Below, piece after piece: positions 24,764 to 33,415 of a stretch of 44,603 bases of DNA. Origin of the DNA: Eubacteriales bacterium (GTDB taxonomy: Bacteria; Bacillota; Clostridia; Oscillospirales; Oscillospiraceae); the NCBI GenBank assembly GCA_030529655.1, contig JAUMWJ010000006.1, positions 1 to 44,603 of the forward strand, written 5' to 3'. A program made the position numbers and the translations under genes. Position 1 is the stretch's first letter. Each line of letters opens with the position of its first letter. The notes under the pieces are model-generated. The model was not told where the DNA came from. It searched no databases and saw only the letters and a list, made by a program, of their open reading frames with translations.

Positions 24764-27700
24764 GTGTACCTGAAAGCGTTGGAAATTCAAGGATTTAAGT
24801 CTTTTCCCGATAAAACGGTATTGAACTTCGGCGAGGATATTACCGCCATTGTGGGGCCCAACGGCAGCGGCAAGTCCAATATCTCCGATGCCATTCGCTG
24901 GGTCATGGGCGAGCAGAACAGTCGCCAGCTCCGCGGTGCCAAGATGGAGGATGTGATCTTCGGCGGTACGGAAAAGCGCAACCAGATGGGCTTTGCCCAG
25001 GTAACGCTGGTCATTGACAATACCGAGCATATTTTTGACCGAGACGAGGCGGAGGTGGCGGTGACACGCCGTTATTACCGCAGCGGTGAGTCGGAATATT
25101 ATATCAACAAGCAGTCCGTGCGATTGAAGGATGTCAATGAACTGTTCATGGACACCGGTATGGGCCGTGAGGGTTACTCTATCATCGGTCAGGGCAAGAT
25201 CGACGAGATTCTGTCTGTCAAGAGCGGGGAACGCCGCGAGATCTTCGAGGAGGCGGCAGGTATCTCCAAGTACCGTCATCGCAAGGAGGATTCCGAGCGC
25301 AAGCTGCAGCGTACTGAGGAAAACTTGGTGCGTATCAACGACAAAATTGCGGAATTGGAGCTGCAGGTGGAGCCGCTGCGTCAGCAGGCGGAAACGGCGA
25401 AGAAGTATCTGGTGCTGCGTGATGAACTGCGCGTACTGGAGATTTCCGTGTGGCTGGAAAATCTGCAGAATCTGAAAACCGCCGCTCTCAAACTGGAGAG
25501 CGATTATACCGCCGCCGTGGAGGATAAGGACCGTGCGCAGGCCGCTTTGGACGCAGTATATGCCGAAAGTGAACGCTGTGCCGAGGCAGTGCGTGAAAAC
25601 GATGTGGAGGCAGAGCGTCTGCGCGGAGAGATGTCCGTGCTGGACAGCGCCGTGGCAGAGCAGGAATCCGCTATCGCCGTGCTGCAAAGTGATGTGAGCC
25701 ATCATGAGGACTCCATTCGCCGCTTGGAGGGTGATATGGTGCAGAGCACCAACCGGGCGGAAAATCTGCAAAGTCAGATGGATGCTTTGCAAGTTCGTGT
25801 GGGTGAAATCGACGCACAAACCGCCCAACTGGACGAGGAGCTGTCTGCGCTGCTGGAGGAGATGCAGACCATTGCCGAAAGCGCCGATACCGCCGCCGAA
25901 GCATCCCAGGCACTGCGTGCCAAAGAAACGCTGGCCATAGCTGCCGCAGCCGACCACCGTGCAGAACTGTCCGCTTTGCAGGCATCGGGCCATGAGGTGA
26001 CGGAACGCCGCACCGCGCTGGAACGGGATCTGGAGCAGGCACAGCAGAAGCTGGACGAGGCCACGAAGGAATCCCGTGCCAATCGCCGTGCGCTCAATGA
26101 GGCAAAGGACGAAGCACAGGCAGTGGGCAATATCATTGAGGGTCACTGCCTGAAGATGGATGGACGCAGAAAGCGTGCCGAAGAAGCACAAAGCGAGAAA
26201 ATGCGTCTTATGATGGATGTGGGTGCTATGGAAAACCGCATCCATATGCTCAGCGACATGGAAAAAGAATACGAGGGCTTTACCAAATCGGTGAAAACCG
26301 TTATGCAGGCGGCCCATCAGACTCTGCGTGGCATCCGCGGCCCTGTGGCAAGTCTGATGACTACGCAGGAGAAGTACACCGTGGCATTGGAAATCGCCTT
26401 GGGCGGTGCGCTGCAGAACATTGTGGTGGAGCGTGAGGAGGATGCCAAAAGCGCTATCGGCTTCTTGAAAAAGCGTGATGGCGGCCGCGCCACCTTCCTG
26501 CCTATGAGCGCCATCCGCGGCGACGAACTGACCGAAAAGAGCGTGGAGAATGAGTACGGCTTCGTGGGTATCGCCAGCCGACTGGTGACATATGATAAGC
26601 AGTACGATGCCATTTTCAAGAATCTGCTGGGCCGCACGGTGGTGGTGGAGGATCTGGACTGCGGTATCGCCATATCCCGTAAGTATCAAAACCGCTTCCG
26701 CATCGTCACTTTGGACGGGCAGGTCATCAATCGCGGCGGCTCTATGACCGGCGGCAGCGTCAACCGCAGCGTCGGCGTCCTGAGCCGAGCCAACGAACTG
26801 AAAACCCTGCGTGAAAAGCTGAGCGGTATGCAGGAGAAGCTCCGTCAGGCCACTGAGCGTGCCGAAGAAGTGACACGGGAGCTGCAGAAGGCGGAGTATG
26901 AGCTGAGCGTGGCGAAGGAGCAGCAGCGCAAGGCGGAGGATGATGTGCTGACGCTGGAGGGCAAGCAGAATCATTACGATATTTTGACGGAGAATCTCCA
27001 CTTGAGCTGTGAGAGCATGACGGACGAGCTGGAGGCGCTGGATCGCCGCACACAGAGCGATCAAAAGCGTATGGCCGAGGTGGAGAAAGCCATCGACGAG
27101 CAGGAAAGAATAGCGGCAGACTTCCGCGCCCAGAGCGAGAAAAATCAGGCAGGTCAGAGTGGTCTGGCCGCCAAGACCGATGAAATCGGCGAGCAGATCA
27201 GCGAGAAGAAAGCGGCGCGTTCGGCTCTGATCGCCGAGCGCGAGAGCAGTCTGCGCAGTCATGGCGACCTGCAGCGGCTGCAGGAAGATATGCAGGCCGG
27301 TCGGAACGAGCAGGAAAAATTAGCAGCGCAAATGCACGCCGCTATCGAACAGGCAAAGTCCGAAATGGCCGCTCATCAGGCACAGACTGCCGAATTGCAG
27401 CAGCAGGGAACTGCCCTGCGTGAGGTGCTGACCGCACTTTCCCGGCAGAAGATGGAGCTGGAGCAAAAGCGCAGCGCCGTTGACCGAGAGAGCCGCGAGT
27501 GCAACGATACCCTCCTCAACTGTGAGCGCGAGGTGTCCCGACTGGAGCAGAAGCGCAGCCACAGTGCCATGGAAGAAAAGCAGATCCTTGACCGCTTGTG
27601 GGAGCACTACGAGCTGAGCCACAGCGAGGCCTTACAGCAGCGTATCGAGCTGGAGAGTGTGCCGAAGGCCACTCGCCGCATTGCCGAGCTCAGCCGCGAG

Positions 27701-28330
27701 ATCAAGTCTTTGGGCACACCCAATATCGGCGCCATTGAGGAGTTTGAGCGTGTGAACACCCGCTATACATATCTCTCCGAGCAGCGCACGGATGTGGAAA
27801 AGGCCAAGGGGGAGCTGAGCGGTATTATTGAGGAGATCACCCGACAGATGACCGTGATCTTTGCCGAGCAGTTCAAGCTGCTCAATGAGAGCTTCCAGCA
27901 GACATTCCTGGAACTCTTCGGCGGCGGCAAGGCCTGCCTGGAGTTGGAAGACGAGAATGATATTTTGAACTGCGGCATTGAGATCAAGGTGCAGCCCCCC
28001 GGCAAGCAGCTCAAGACCATCACGCTGCTATCGGGCGGTGAGAAGGCCTTTGTGGCCATCGCGCTGTACTTTGCCATTTTGAAGGTACATCCCACGCCGT
28101 TCTGCGTCATGGACGAGATCGAGGCGGCTCTGGACGAGGCCAACGTGGTGCGCTATGCCCGCTATATGCGCCGTATTGCCGGTAAGACCCAGTTTATCGT
28201 CATTACCCACCGCCGCGGCACCATGGAGGAGGCGGATGTGCTGTATGGCGTCACCATGCAGGAGCGTGGTGTCAGCCGGATCCTGACCATCAACCTTAAC
28301 GATATGGCAAAGGAACTGAAGATCAAATAA
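24764..28330 (+). CDS. smc: Chromosome segregation ATPase SMC
   Basis: 1188 residues. The GTG at 24764 is chosen over the in-frame GTG at 24755 because it gives the typical MYLKALEIQGFKSF start and GAGGTG lies 6 nt upstream. Walker A GPNGSGKSN is at 31-39. Long coiled coils (about 165-500 and 670-1020) flank a hinge (about 520-665, with VALEIALGGALQNIVVE and GGSMTGGSVNRS). The C-terminal head carries the signature LLSGGEKAFVAIAL near 1088 and Walker B CVMDEIEAALDEAN near 1113. It compacts and segregates the nucleoid with ScpA and ScpB, which are not here. The usual upstream rnc gene is missing from this position. Confidence 0.97.
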   Translation: MYLKALEIQGFKSFPDKTVLNFGEDITAIVGPNGSGKSNISDAIRWVMGEQNSRQLRGAKMEDVIFGGTEKRNQMGFAQVTLVIDNTEHIFDRDEAEVAVTRRYYRSGESEYYINKQSVRLKDVNELFMDTGMGREGYSIIGQGKIDEILSVKSGERREIFEEAAGISKYRHRKEDSERKLQRTEENLVRINDKIAELELQVEPLRQQAETAKKYLVLRDELRVLEISVWLENLQNLKTAALKLESDYTAAVEDKDRAQAALDAVYAESERCAEAVRENDVEAERLRGEMSVLDSAVAEQESAIAVLQSDVSHHEDSIRRLEGDMVQSTNRAENLQSQMDALQVRVGEIDAQTAQLDEELSALLEEMQTIAESADTAAEASQALRAKETLAIAAAADHRAELSALQASGHEVTERRTALERDLEQAQQKLDEATKESRANRRALNEAKDEAQAVGNIIEGHCLKMDGRRKRAEEAQSEKMRLMMDVGAMENRIHMLSDMEKEYEGFTKSVKTVMQAAHQTLRGIRGPVASLMTTQEKYTVALEIALGGALQNIVVEREEDAKSAIGFLKKRDGGRATFLPMSAIRGDELTEKSVENEYGFVGIASRLVTYDKQYDAIFKNLLGRTVVVEDLDCGIAISRKYQNRFRIVTLDGQVINRGGSMTGGSVNRSVGVLSRANELKTLREKLSGMQEKLRQATERAEEVTRELQKAEYELSVAKEQQRKAEDDVLTLEGKQNHYDILTENLHLSCESMTDELEALDRRTQSDQKRMAEVEKAIDEQERIAADFRAQSEKNQAGQSGLAAKTDEIGEQISEKKAARSALIAERESSLRSHGDLQRLQEDMQAGRNEQEKLAAQMHAAIEQAKSEMAAHQAQTAELQQQGTALREVLTALSRQKMELEQKRSAVDRESRECNDTLLNCEREVSRLEQKRSHSAMEEKQILDRLWEHYELSHSEALQQRIELESVPKATRRIAELSREIKSLGTPNIGAIEEFERVNTRYTYLSEQRTDVEKAKGELSGIIEEITRQMTVIFAEQFKLLNESFQQTFLELFGGGKACLELEDENDILNCGIEIKVQPPGKQLKTITLLSGGEKAFVAIALYFAILKVHPTPFCVMDEIEAALDEANVVRYARYMRRIAGKTQFIVITHRRGTMEEADVLYGVTMQERGVSRILTINLNDMAKELKIK

Positions 28331-28342
28331 TAGGAGGGTACT

Positions 28343-29212
28343 ATGGGCCTATTTGATAAAATCAAAAAAGCGTGGCACGATACCATGGTCTGGGAGATGA
28401 TGGACGATGCCTTCTTCGACGAGCTGGAGGAATCTCTCATCTTGGCAGATGTGGGCATGGAGGTGGCCATGTCGACAGTAAAAGAACTGCGCAACACCGT
28501 GTATAACGAGCGTTTGGAGGGCGAGGAACAGGGCAAGGCGGCTCTGCGAAAAATCCTTGCCAAGAAGCTGGAAATGGAAAATATGGCGCTGGATCTGAGC
28601 GCTCAGCCCTCTGTGGTGCTGTTCATCGGTGTTAACGGCGTGGGCAAGACCACCTCCATTGGCAAGATGGCCAATCAGCTCCGTAAAGAGGGCAAAAAGG
28701 TGCTGCTGTGCGCCGCCGATACCTTCCGTGCTGCCGCTGCCGATCAGTTGGAGATCTGGGCCAACCGTGCCGGCGTGGACATTGTGCGCCAGCATGAGGG
28801 CGCCGATCCCGGTGCGGTGCTGTTTGACGCATTGCAGGCCGCCAAGGCACGAAAAGCCGATGTGGTGCTGGTGGATACCGCCGGACGACTGCACAACAAG
28901 CAGAACTTGATGAACGAGCTGGGCAAGCTGCGTAAGATCGTCGACCGTGAGTGCCCAGATGCCGCCAAGGAGACCCTGCTGGTGCTGGACGCCACCACCG
29001 GACAGAACGGCCTCATTCAGGCCAAGCAGTTCAAGGAAACGGCGGGGCTGACCGGTATCGTGCTGACCAAACTGGACGGCACCGCCAAGGGCGGTATTGT
29101 TATCGCTATTGCCCGGGAATTGCAGGTGCCTGTGAAGTATGTGGGTCTCGGCGAGGGGATTGACGATCTGCAGCCCTTTGACGCCGACGCCTTTGTGGAC
29201 GCCTTGATTTGA
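28343..29212 (+). CDS. ftsY: Signal recognition particle receptor FtsY
   Basis: 289 residues, starting 12 nt after smc with AGGAGGG. It is mostly the NG domain: G1 GVNGVGKTT at 96-104, DTFRAAA near 126, DTAGR at 178-182 and TKLDG at 242-246. The acidic A domain of enterobacterial FtsY is absent, as in many Firmicutes. The GTPase docks ribosome-SRP complexes at the membrane. The smc-ftsY order is conserved in Firmicutes. Confidence 0.96.
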   Translation: MGLFDKIKKAWHDTMVWEMMDDAFFDELEESLILADVGMEVAMSTVKELRNTVYNERLEGEEQGKAALRKILAKKLEMENMALDLSAQPSVVLFIGVNGVGKTTSIGKMANQLRKEGKKVLLCAADTFRAAAADQLEIWANRAGVDIVRQHEGADPGAVLFDALQAAKARKADVVLVDTAGRLHNKQNLMNELGKLRKIVDRECPDAAKETLLVLDATTGQNGLIQAKQFKETAGLTGIVLTKLDGTAKGGIVIAIARELQVPVKYVGLGEGIDDLQPFDADAFVDALI

Positions 29213-29225
29213 GAGGATGAAAGAT

Positions 29226-29948
29226 ATGACAAGAGCAGACGGAAGAAAGTTCAATGAGCTGCGGCCCATTGAGATGACAACGGATTTTGTAAAATTCGCC
29301 GAGGGCAGCGTTCTCATTCGCTGCGGCGACACGGTGGTACTGTGCAACGCCTCTGTGGAGGAGCGCACACCGCCCCACGTGAAGCCCGGCCACGGCTGGG
29401 TCACGGCGGAGTACTCCATGCTGCCTCGCGCCAATCGGGAGCGCAGCCGCCGCGATGTGGATAAGCTGAAGGTATCCGGCCGCAGCGCCGAGATCCAGCG
29501 CTTGGTGGGACGCAGTCTGCGTGCCGCCGTGGATATGGAACTGCTGGGCGAGCGCACCATCACCATCGACTGCGATGTGATTCAGGGCGACGGCGGCACC
29601 CGTACCGCCTCCGTTACCGGTGGTTTTGTGGCCATGGCTCTGGCCTGCCAGCGACTGGTGGAGGAGGGCTACATCGGCCGCAATCCTATTAAGCATTATG
29701 TTTCCGGCATCAGCGCCGGTATTGTGGACGATACGCCCATGCTGGACTTGCAGTACAGCGAGGACAGCCGGGCGCAGGTGGACTTAAACTGCATTATGAA
29801 CGAGCTGGGCGAGATCATCGAGATTCAAGGTACCGGCGAGGGACGCAGTTTCACCATGCGTGAGCAGCAGGAGCTTTTGGAGCTGTGCACCAAGGGTAAC
29901 CGTGAACTGATCGCCAAGCAGAAAGAAATTCTGGGTACTATTAAGTAA
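29226..29948 (+). CDS. rph: Ribonuclease PH
   Basis: 240 residues from the ATG at 29226 with GAGAGGA upstream; an in-frame ATG at 29217 lies inside that site. Family marks: RADGRKFNELRPIEM, YSMLPRANRERSRRD, IQRLVGRSLRA, DCDVIQGDGGTRTASVTGGF and EIQGTGEGRSFT. A phosphorolytic 3'-to-5' exonuclease that trims tRNA ends. Confidence 0.96.
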   Translation: MTRADGRKFNELRPIEMTTDFVKFAEGSVLIRCGDTVVLCNASVEERTPPHVKPGHGWVTAEYSMLPRANRERSRRDVDKLKVSGRSAEIQRLVGRSLRAAVDMELLGERTITIDCDVIQGDGGTRTASVTGGFVAMALACQRLVEEGYIGRNPIKHYVSGISAGIVDDTPMLDLQYSEDSRAQVDLNCIMNELGEIIEIQGTGEGRSFTMREQQELLELCTKGNRELIAKQKEILGTIK

Positions 29949-29960
29949 GAGGCATCGAAT

Positions 29961-30239
29961 ATGGTACAGGTTTTTGAAATGATCATGCTGGTGTGTTTCG
30001 GCCTTTCGTGGCCCTTTAACATCACCAAATCCATTCGTTCCCGCACCGCCAAGGGCAAAAGCGTTCTCTTTGAGATCATGATCATCATCGGCTATCTGTG
30101 TGGTGTGGCCGGCAAACTGATCGGCAATAATATCACCTATGTGCTGGCGTTTTATGCGCTGGATATCCTGCTGGTCAGTACCGATCTGATCCTGACATTC
30201 CGTAACCGAAAGCTGGATAGAGAAAGGGAGAGCGTATGA
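29961..30239 (+). CDS. Small three-helix membrane protein, PQ-loop/SemiSWEET-like
   Basis: 92 residues with about three membrane helices. FGLSWPFNITKSIRSRTAKG followed by a GYLCGV helix resembles a single PQ-loop repeat, with WP in place of PQ. SemiSWEET proteins of this size dimerise to move sugars, but that role is only a guess here. ATGA overlap with the next gene. Confidence 0.6.
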   Translation: MVQVFEMIMLVCFGLSWPFNITKSIRSRTAKGKSVLFEIMIIIGYLCGVAGKLIGNNITYVLAFYALDILLVSTDLILTFRNRKLDRERESV

Positions 30240-30592
30240 ACTGCCCGTACTGTGGGAAAGAATTGCATAAGGGAATCATCTATTCGGCAAATCCACTTGA
30301 ATGGCGCCGTGAAAATGATGAGATGAATTGTGCCGGGCAGGAGACGGTACGATTAACCGGCTTTAGCTTTTTCGGCAAGAATATTGAGAGCTTCTACTGT
30401 CCCGATTGCCGCATCATTTTGATGCCGGCGCCGGAGAAGACGGAGGGAGCGGTGGATAAAATGAAAGGTGCATGGAATCGCATACAGGAAAACCTGAAAG
30501 AAAAGACCGTTGCGGCGGAGAAGCAGCGGGAAGAAGAGCGAGAACAGAAACGGAAGGCGGAACAGCGGAAGAAAGACCCATGGGAGGTATGA
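30236..30592 (+). CDS. Small zinc-ribbon protein with charged tail (DUF6487-like)
   Basis: 118 residues. CPYCGKEL at residues 3-10 and CPDC near residue 60 form a split zinc ribbon around LEWRRENDE and GFSFFGKNIESFYCPDC. Residues about 75-113 are Lys/Glu-rich and probably helical. Translationally coupled to the upstream membrane protein. Function unknown. Confidence 0.65.
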   Translation: MNCPYCGKELHKGIIYSANPLEWRRENDEMNCAGQETVRLTGFSFFGKNIESFYCPDCRIILMPAPEKTEGAVDKMKGAWNRIQENLKEKTVAAEKQREEEREQKRKAEQRKKDPWEV

Positions 30593-30594
30593 AA

Positions 30595-31185
30595 ATGAAA
30601 TTTGTATTGGCATCCCATAACCGTGGCAAACTGGTGGAAATGCAGAAAATTTTAGGGGAACTGGGTGTAGAAGTGGTGTTGCAGTCCGATTTGGGACTGG
30701 ATCTGGAGCCGGAAGAAACCGGCACCACCTTTGCTGAGAACTCCCTCATCAAAGCCAAGGCGGTCATGGAGGCAAGTGGCCTCCCTGCCATCGCAGACGA
30801 CAGCGGTCTGTGCGTGGACTGGCTGAACGGTGCGCCCGGTATCTATTCTGCCCGTTACGGCGGTTTGGATGACGACAAGGAGCGGTATGCGCTGCTTCTC
30901 CAGAATCTGCGTGGCGCGACCAACCGCGGGGCACATTTCCACACCGCTATCGTCTGCTGCTTCCCCAATGGGGACGTTTTGCAGGCAGACGGCGACTGCT
31001 ACGGCACCATTGCCTTTGCGCCGCGCGGTGAGGGCGGTTTTGGCTACGACCCAATTTTTAATGTGCCGAGTCTGCGTAAGACCTTTGCTGAGCTGACAGC
31101 GGAGGAAAAGAACGCCATTTCTCATCGCGGCAACGCCCTGCGTGATTTCGCGGTGAAACTGAAAGACTATATGGAGAAAAACTGA
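30595..31185 (+). CDS. rdgB: XTP/dITP diphosphatase (RdgB/HAM1 family)
   Basis: 196 residues from the ATG at 30595, 7 nt after GGGAGG; the ATG at 30589 is too close and a longer ORF from 30472 overlaps the previous gene. SHNRGKLVEM at the start, ADDSGLCVDWLNGAPGIYSA, then GEGGFGYDPIF and a Ser-His-Arg (ISHRGNAL) end are the HAM1 motifs. It removes deaminated purine nucleotides such as ITP and XTP. Confidence 0.95.
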   Translation: MKFVLASHNRGKLVEMQKILGELGVEVVLQSDLGLDLEPEETGTTFAENSLIKAKAVMEASGLPAIADDSGLCVDWLNGAPGIYSARYGGLDDDKERYALLLQNLRGATNRGAHFHTAIVCCFPNGDVLQADGDCYGTIAFAPRGEGGFGYDPIFNVPSLRKTFAELTAEEKNAISHRGNALRDFAVKLKDYMEKN

Positions 31186-31186
31186 T

Positions 31187-31507
31187 ATGGAACTGACAAG
31201 CAAACAAAGAGCACAACTGCGTGGCCTTGCCTCCACGCTGGACACCATTGTGCATGTAGGCAAGGACGGCATCGGCGACAACCTTATCAAGCAGGTGGAT
31301 GATGCCCTGGAAGCCCGTGAACTGATCAAGGGGCGGGTACTGGAAAACAGTATGTATACCGCCCGCGAGGCCGCCGAGGAGCTGGCGGTGGCGGCACGGT
31401 GCGAGGTGGTGCAGGTGATCGGCAGCAAGTTCGTGCTCTATCGCCAGCAGCACAATAAGGACAAGCGCAAAATCGAACTGGTGCGCGATCGGAAGAAGAG
31501 TGTATAA
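31187..31507 (+). CDS. yhbY: CRM-domain RNA-binding protein YhbY
   Basis: 106 residues, one nucleotide after rdgB. LTSKQRAQLRGLASTLDTIV, VGKDGIGDNLIKQVDDALEA, an ELIKGRVL strand and GSKFVLYR are the CRS1-YhbY (CRM) motifs. It binds pre-50S ribosomes. It sits with nadD, yqeK and rsfS as in other Firmicutes. Confidence 0.92.
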   Translation: MELTSKQRAQLRGLASTLDTIVHVGKDGIGDNLIKQVDDALEARELIKGRVLENSMYTAREAAEELAVAARCEVVQVIGSKFVLYRQQHNKDKRKIELVRDRKKSV

Positions 31508-31510
31508 GCA

Positions 31511-32704
31511 ATGAAAATCGGAATTTACGGCGGCACCTTCAACCCCATCCACCGCGGTCATCTGACAGCGGCGCAGGCGGTGAAAGACGCGCTGGGACTG
31601 GATAAGCTTCTCTTGATGGTGGACGGTATCCCGCCCCACAAGCAGATGCCAGAGGGCAGCACCGATAATGAGGACCGCCTTGCCATGGCAGAACTCGCCA
31701 CGGCGGAGCTGGGCAAATGGGCGGAGGCCTCGGACATAGAATTGCGCCGTCAGGGGAAAAGCTATACCAGCGACACCCTGCGGGAACTTGCAAAGCAATA
31801 CCCTGAGGACGAGCTGTGGCTCATTATGGGTTCAGATATGTTCTTGTCCCTCCATACATGGCATGAGCCGGAGGTCATCATGTCCTTGGCGGGTATTGCC
31901 GCCTCCAGCCGTTTGGAGGTAAGCGAGGACGAGACCTTTGCCGCACAGAAGAAGCTACTGGAGGAGGTTTACGGTGCCAACATCGTTACATTCCGAAATC
32001 CCGATGTGATCGAGATTTCCTCCACCGAGGTGCGTGAGGCACTTTCGCGCGGTGAGGGACGGCAGTATCTGAGTGATGCGGTATACGGCTACATTGCCCG
32101 TCAGCATCTGTACGGCACGGATGTAGACTTGAAAAACCTGACCGTTGACGAGCTGCGACCCATCGCCATGAGCTTTTTGAAGCCCAAGCGTATGCCTCAT
32201 GTGTTGGGCACAGAGCAAGAGGCCATCCGTCTGGCGAAGCAGTACGGTGCGGATGTCCGTAAGGCGCAGGTCGCGGCGCTTTTGCACGACTGCACCAAAA
32301 AACTGAACATGGACGAGCAGTTAGCGCTGTGTGCACACTACGGTATCGAACTGGACGAGCTGGAGCAAAAGGCACTGAAGCTCTTGCACGCCAAGACCGG
32401 CGCCGCCGTGGCGCGGGATTTGTTCGGCGTGGACGATGAGATATACAACGCGATCTACTGGCATACCACCGGCAAAGCGGATATGACGGTGCTGGAGAAG
32501 GTCATCTATATGGCCGACTACATTGAGCCCAGCCGTATGTTTGACGGCGTAGAGGATCTGCGTGACGCGGTGCATACAGACCTTGATATGGGTTTGCTGA
32601 TGGGTTTGGAGGACTGCATCGCCGAAATGGTGGAACGGGGCAGCCCCGTACACCACCACACGGTGGAGGCGAAAGAATATTTGGAAAACAGGGAGGAACT
32701 GTGA
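31511..32704 (+). CDS. nadD: Fusion of nicotinate-nucleotide adenylyltransferase NadD and HD-domain hydrolase YqeK
   Basis: 397 residues. Residues 1-200 are NadD: GGTFNPIHRGHL at 7-18, DGIPPHKQ, then IMGSDMF and EISSTEVREALSRG near 165-180. It makes the NAD precursor NaAD. Residues about 220-397 are YqeK: HVLGTEQEAIRLA, LLHDCTKK (HD), and HTTGKADMTVLEKVIYMADY followed by IEPSR. YqeK-type enzymes hydrolyse Ap4A symmetrically. In Bacillus these are adjacent separate genes; here the reading frame is continuous with no internal stop. Confidence 0.93.
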   Translation: MKIGIYGGTFNPIHRGHLTAAQAVKDALGLDKLLLMVDGIPPHKQMPEGSTDNEDRLAMAELATAELGKWAEASDIELRRQGKSYTSDTLRELAKQYPEDELWLIMGSDMFLSLHTWHEPEVIMSLAGIAASSRLEVSEDETFAAQKKLLEEVYGANIVTFRNPDVIEISSTEVREALSRGEGRQYLSDAVYGYIARQHLYGTDVDLKNLTVDELRPIAMSFLKPKRMPHVLGTEQEAIRLAKQYGADVRKAQVAALLHDCTKKLNMDEQLALCAHYGIELDELEQKALKLLHAKTGAAVARDLFGVDDEIYNAIYWHTTGKADMTVLEKVIYMADYIEPSRMFDGVEDLRDAVHTDLDMGLLMGLEDCIAEMVERGSPVHHHTVEAKEYLENREEL

Positions 32705-33072
32705 TGAAAACACCCAAGGAACTGGCTTTGATGGCAGCCCGTGCGCTGTCCGATAAAAAGGGTAAGGAAATTCAGGTGCTGGAGATCAGCGATCTGACCA
32801 CACTGGCAGATTATTTCGTTCTGGCTACCGGCTCCAGCAATACGCAGATCAATGCGCTGGTGGATAATGTGGAAAAGGTGCTGACCGAGGAAGCCGGTGA
32901 GGAGCCGCTGCACCGCGAGGGCTATCGGGGCGGTACATGGGTGCTGTTGGACTACGGCTGCATCGCCATCCATGTCTTTAACGCCGAGGCCCGTGAGTTC
33001 TACGGTCTGGAGCGTCTGTGGCGCGACGGCAAGCAGGTAGATCTGACCGGAATTGTGGACGAGAGAGAATAA
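32704..33072 (+). CDS. rsfS: Ribosomal silencing factor RsfS
   Basis: 122 residues. The ATG at 32704 is 8 nt after GGAGG and is preferred over the GTG at 32701; it shares one base with the preceding stop. VLEISDLTTLADYFVLATGS and LLDYGCIAIHVFNAEAREFY are the RsfS/Iojap motifs. It binds L14 (uL14) and blocks subunit joining when nutrients are low. Confidence 0.95.
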   Translation: MKTPKELALMAARALSDKKGKEIQVLEISDLTTLADYFVLATGSSNTQINALVDNVEKVLTEEAGEEPLHREGYRGGTWVLLDYGCIAIHVFNAEAREFYGLERLWRDGKQVDLTGIVDERE

Positions 33073-33075
33073 AAA

Positions 33076-33104
33076 CCTTGACAAACGCATGAGAAGAATT
33101 TACA
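33076..33104 (+). promoter_or_regulatory. Promoter of the T-box/leuS unit
   Basis: TTGACA at 33076-33081 and TACAAT at 33099-33104 with a 17-nt spacer, directly upstream of the T-box leader. Confidence 0.85.
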
Positions 33105-33111
33105 ATGAATC

Positions 33112-33371
33112 CAATGTTGTAAAAGACTGTGAAGGGAAAAAGGAAGAGCGGGGCCTGCCCTAAGAGAGTCGGCGGTTGGTGTGAGCCGATGGAGGTGCTT
33201 TTCTGTACTGGCCCCGGAGTTGCCTATCTGAACAGGGTGGGACGGTTGCCCTCCGTTATGTGTGGCACCTCTTATAGATGAGAGGAACTGAGATGGACAT
33301 GGATATGTCCGAATCAGGGTGGTACCGCGTTTATTTACGCCCCTGACCTTTATGAGGTCAGGGGCTTTTTA
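33112..33371 (+). promoter_or_regulatory. T-box leader controlling leuS
   Basis: A 260-nt leader with the invariant T-box AGGGTGGTACCGCG at 33316-33329 and the Stem I-type sequence GGTGTGAGCCGATGGAGG at about 33178-33195. It senses uncharged tRNA(Leu): binding stabilises an antiterminator. The specifier codon was not resolved with confidence. The regulated terminator is annotated separately. Confidence 0.93.
33339..33371 (+). terminator. T-box regulated terminator
   Basis: GCCCCTGACC at 33339-33348 pairs with GGTCAGGGGC at 33356-33365, followed by five T. Its 5' arm starts right after the T-box sequence, as expected for mutually exclusive folding. Confidence 0.92.
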
Positions 33372-33415
33372 ATTTTGTATTCAATTTAAAATTTTACGAT
33401 AAAAGGAGAAAGAGC

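Noticed and set aside
24731-27262. 843-residue reverse-strand ORF opposite smc
   Set aside because: Leu/His/Gln-rich shadow of the SMC coiled coil in GC-rich sequence; no recognisable domain.
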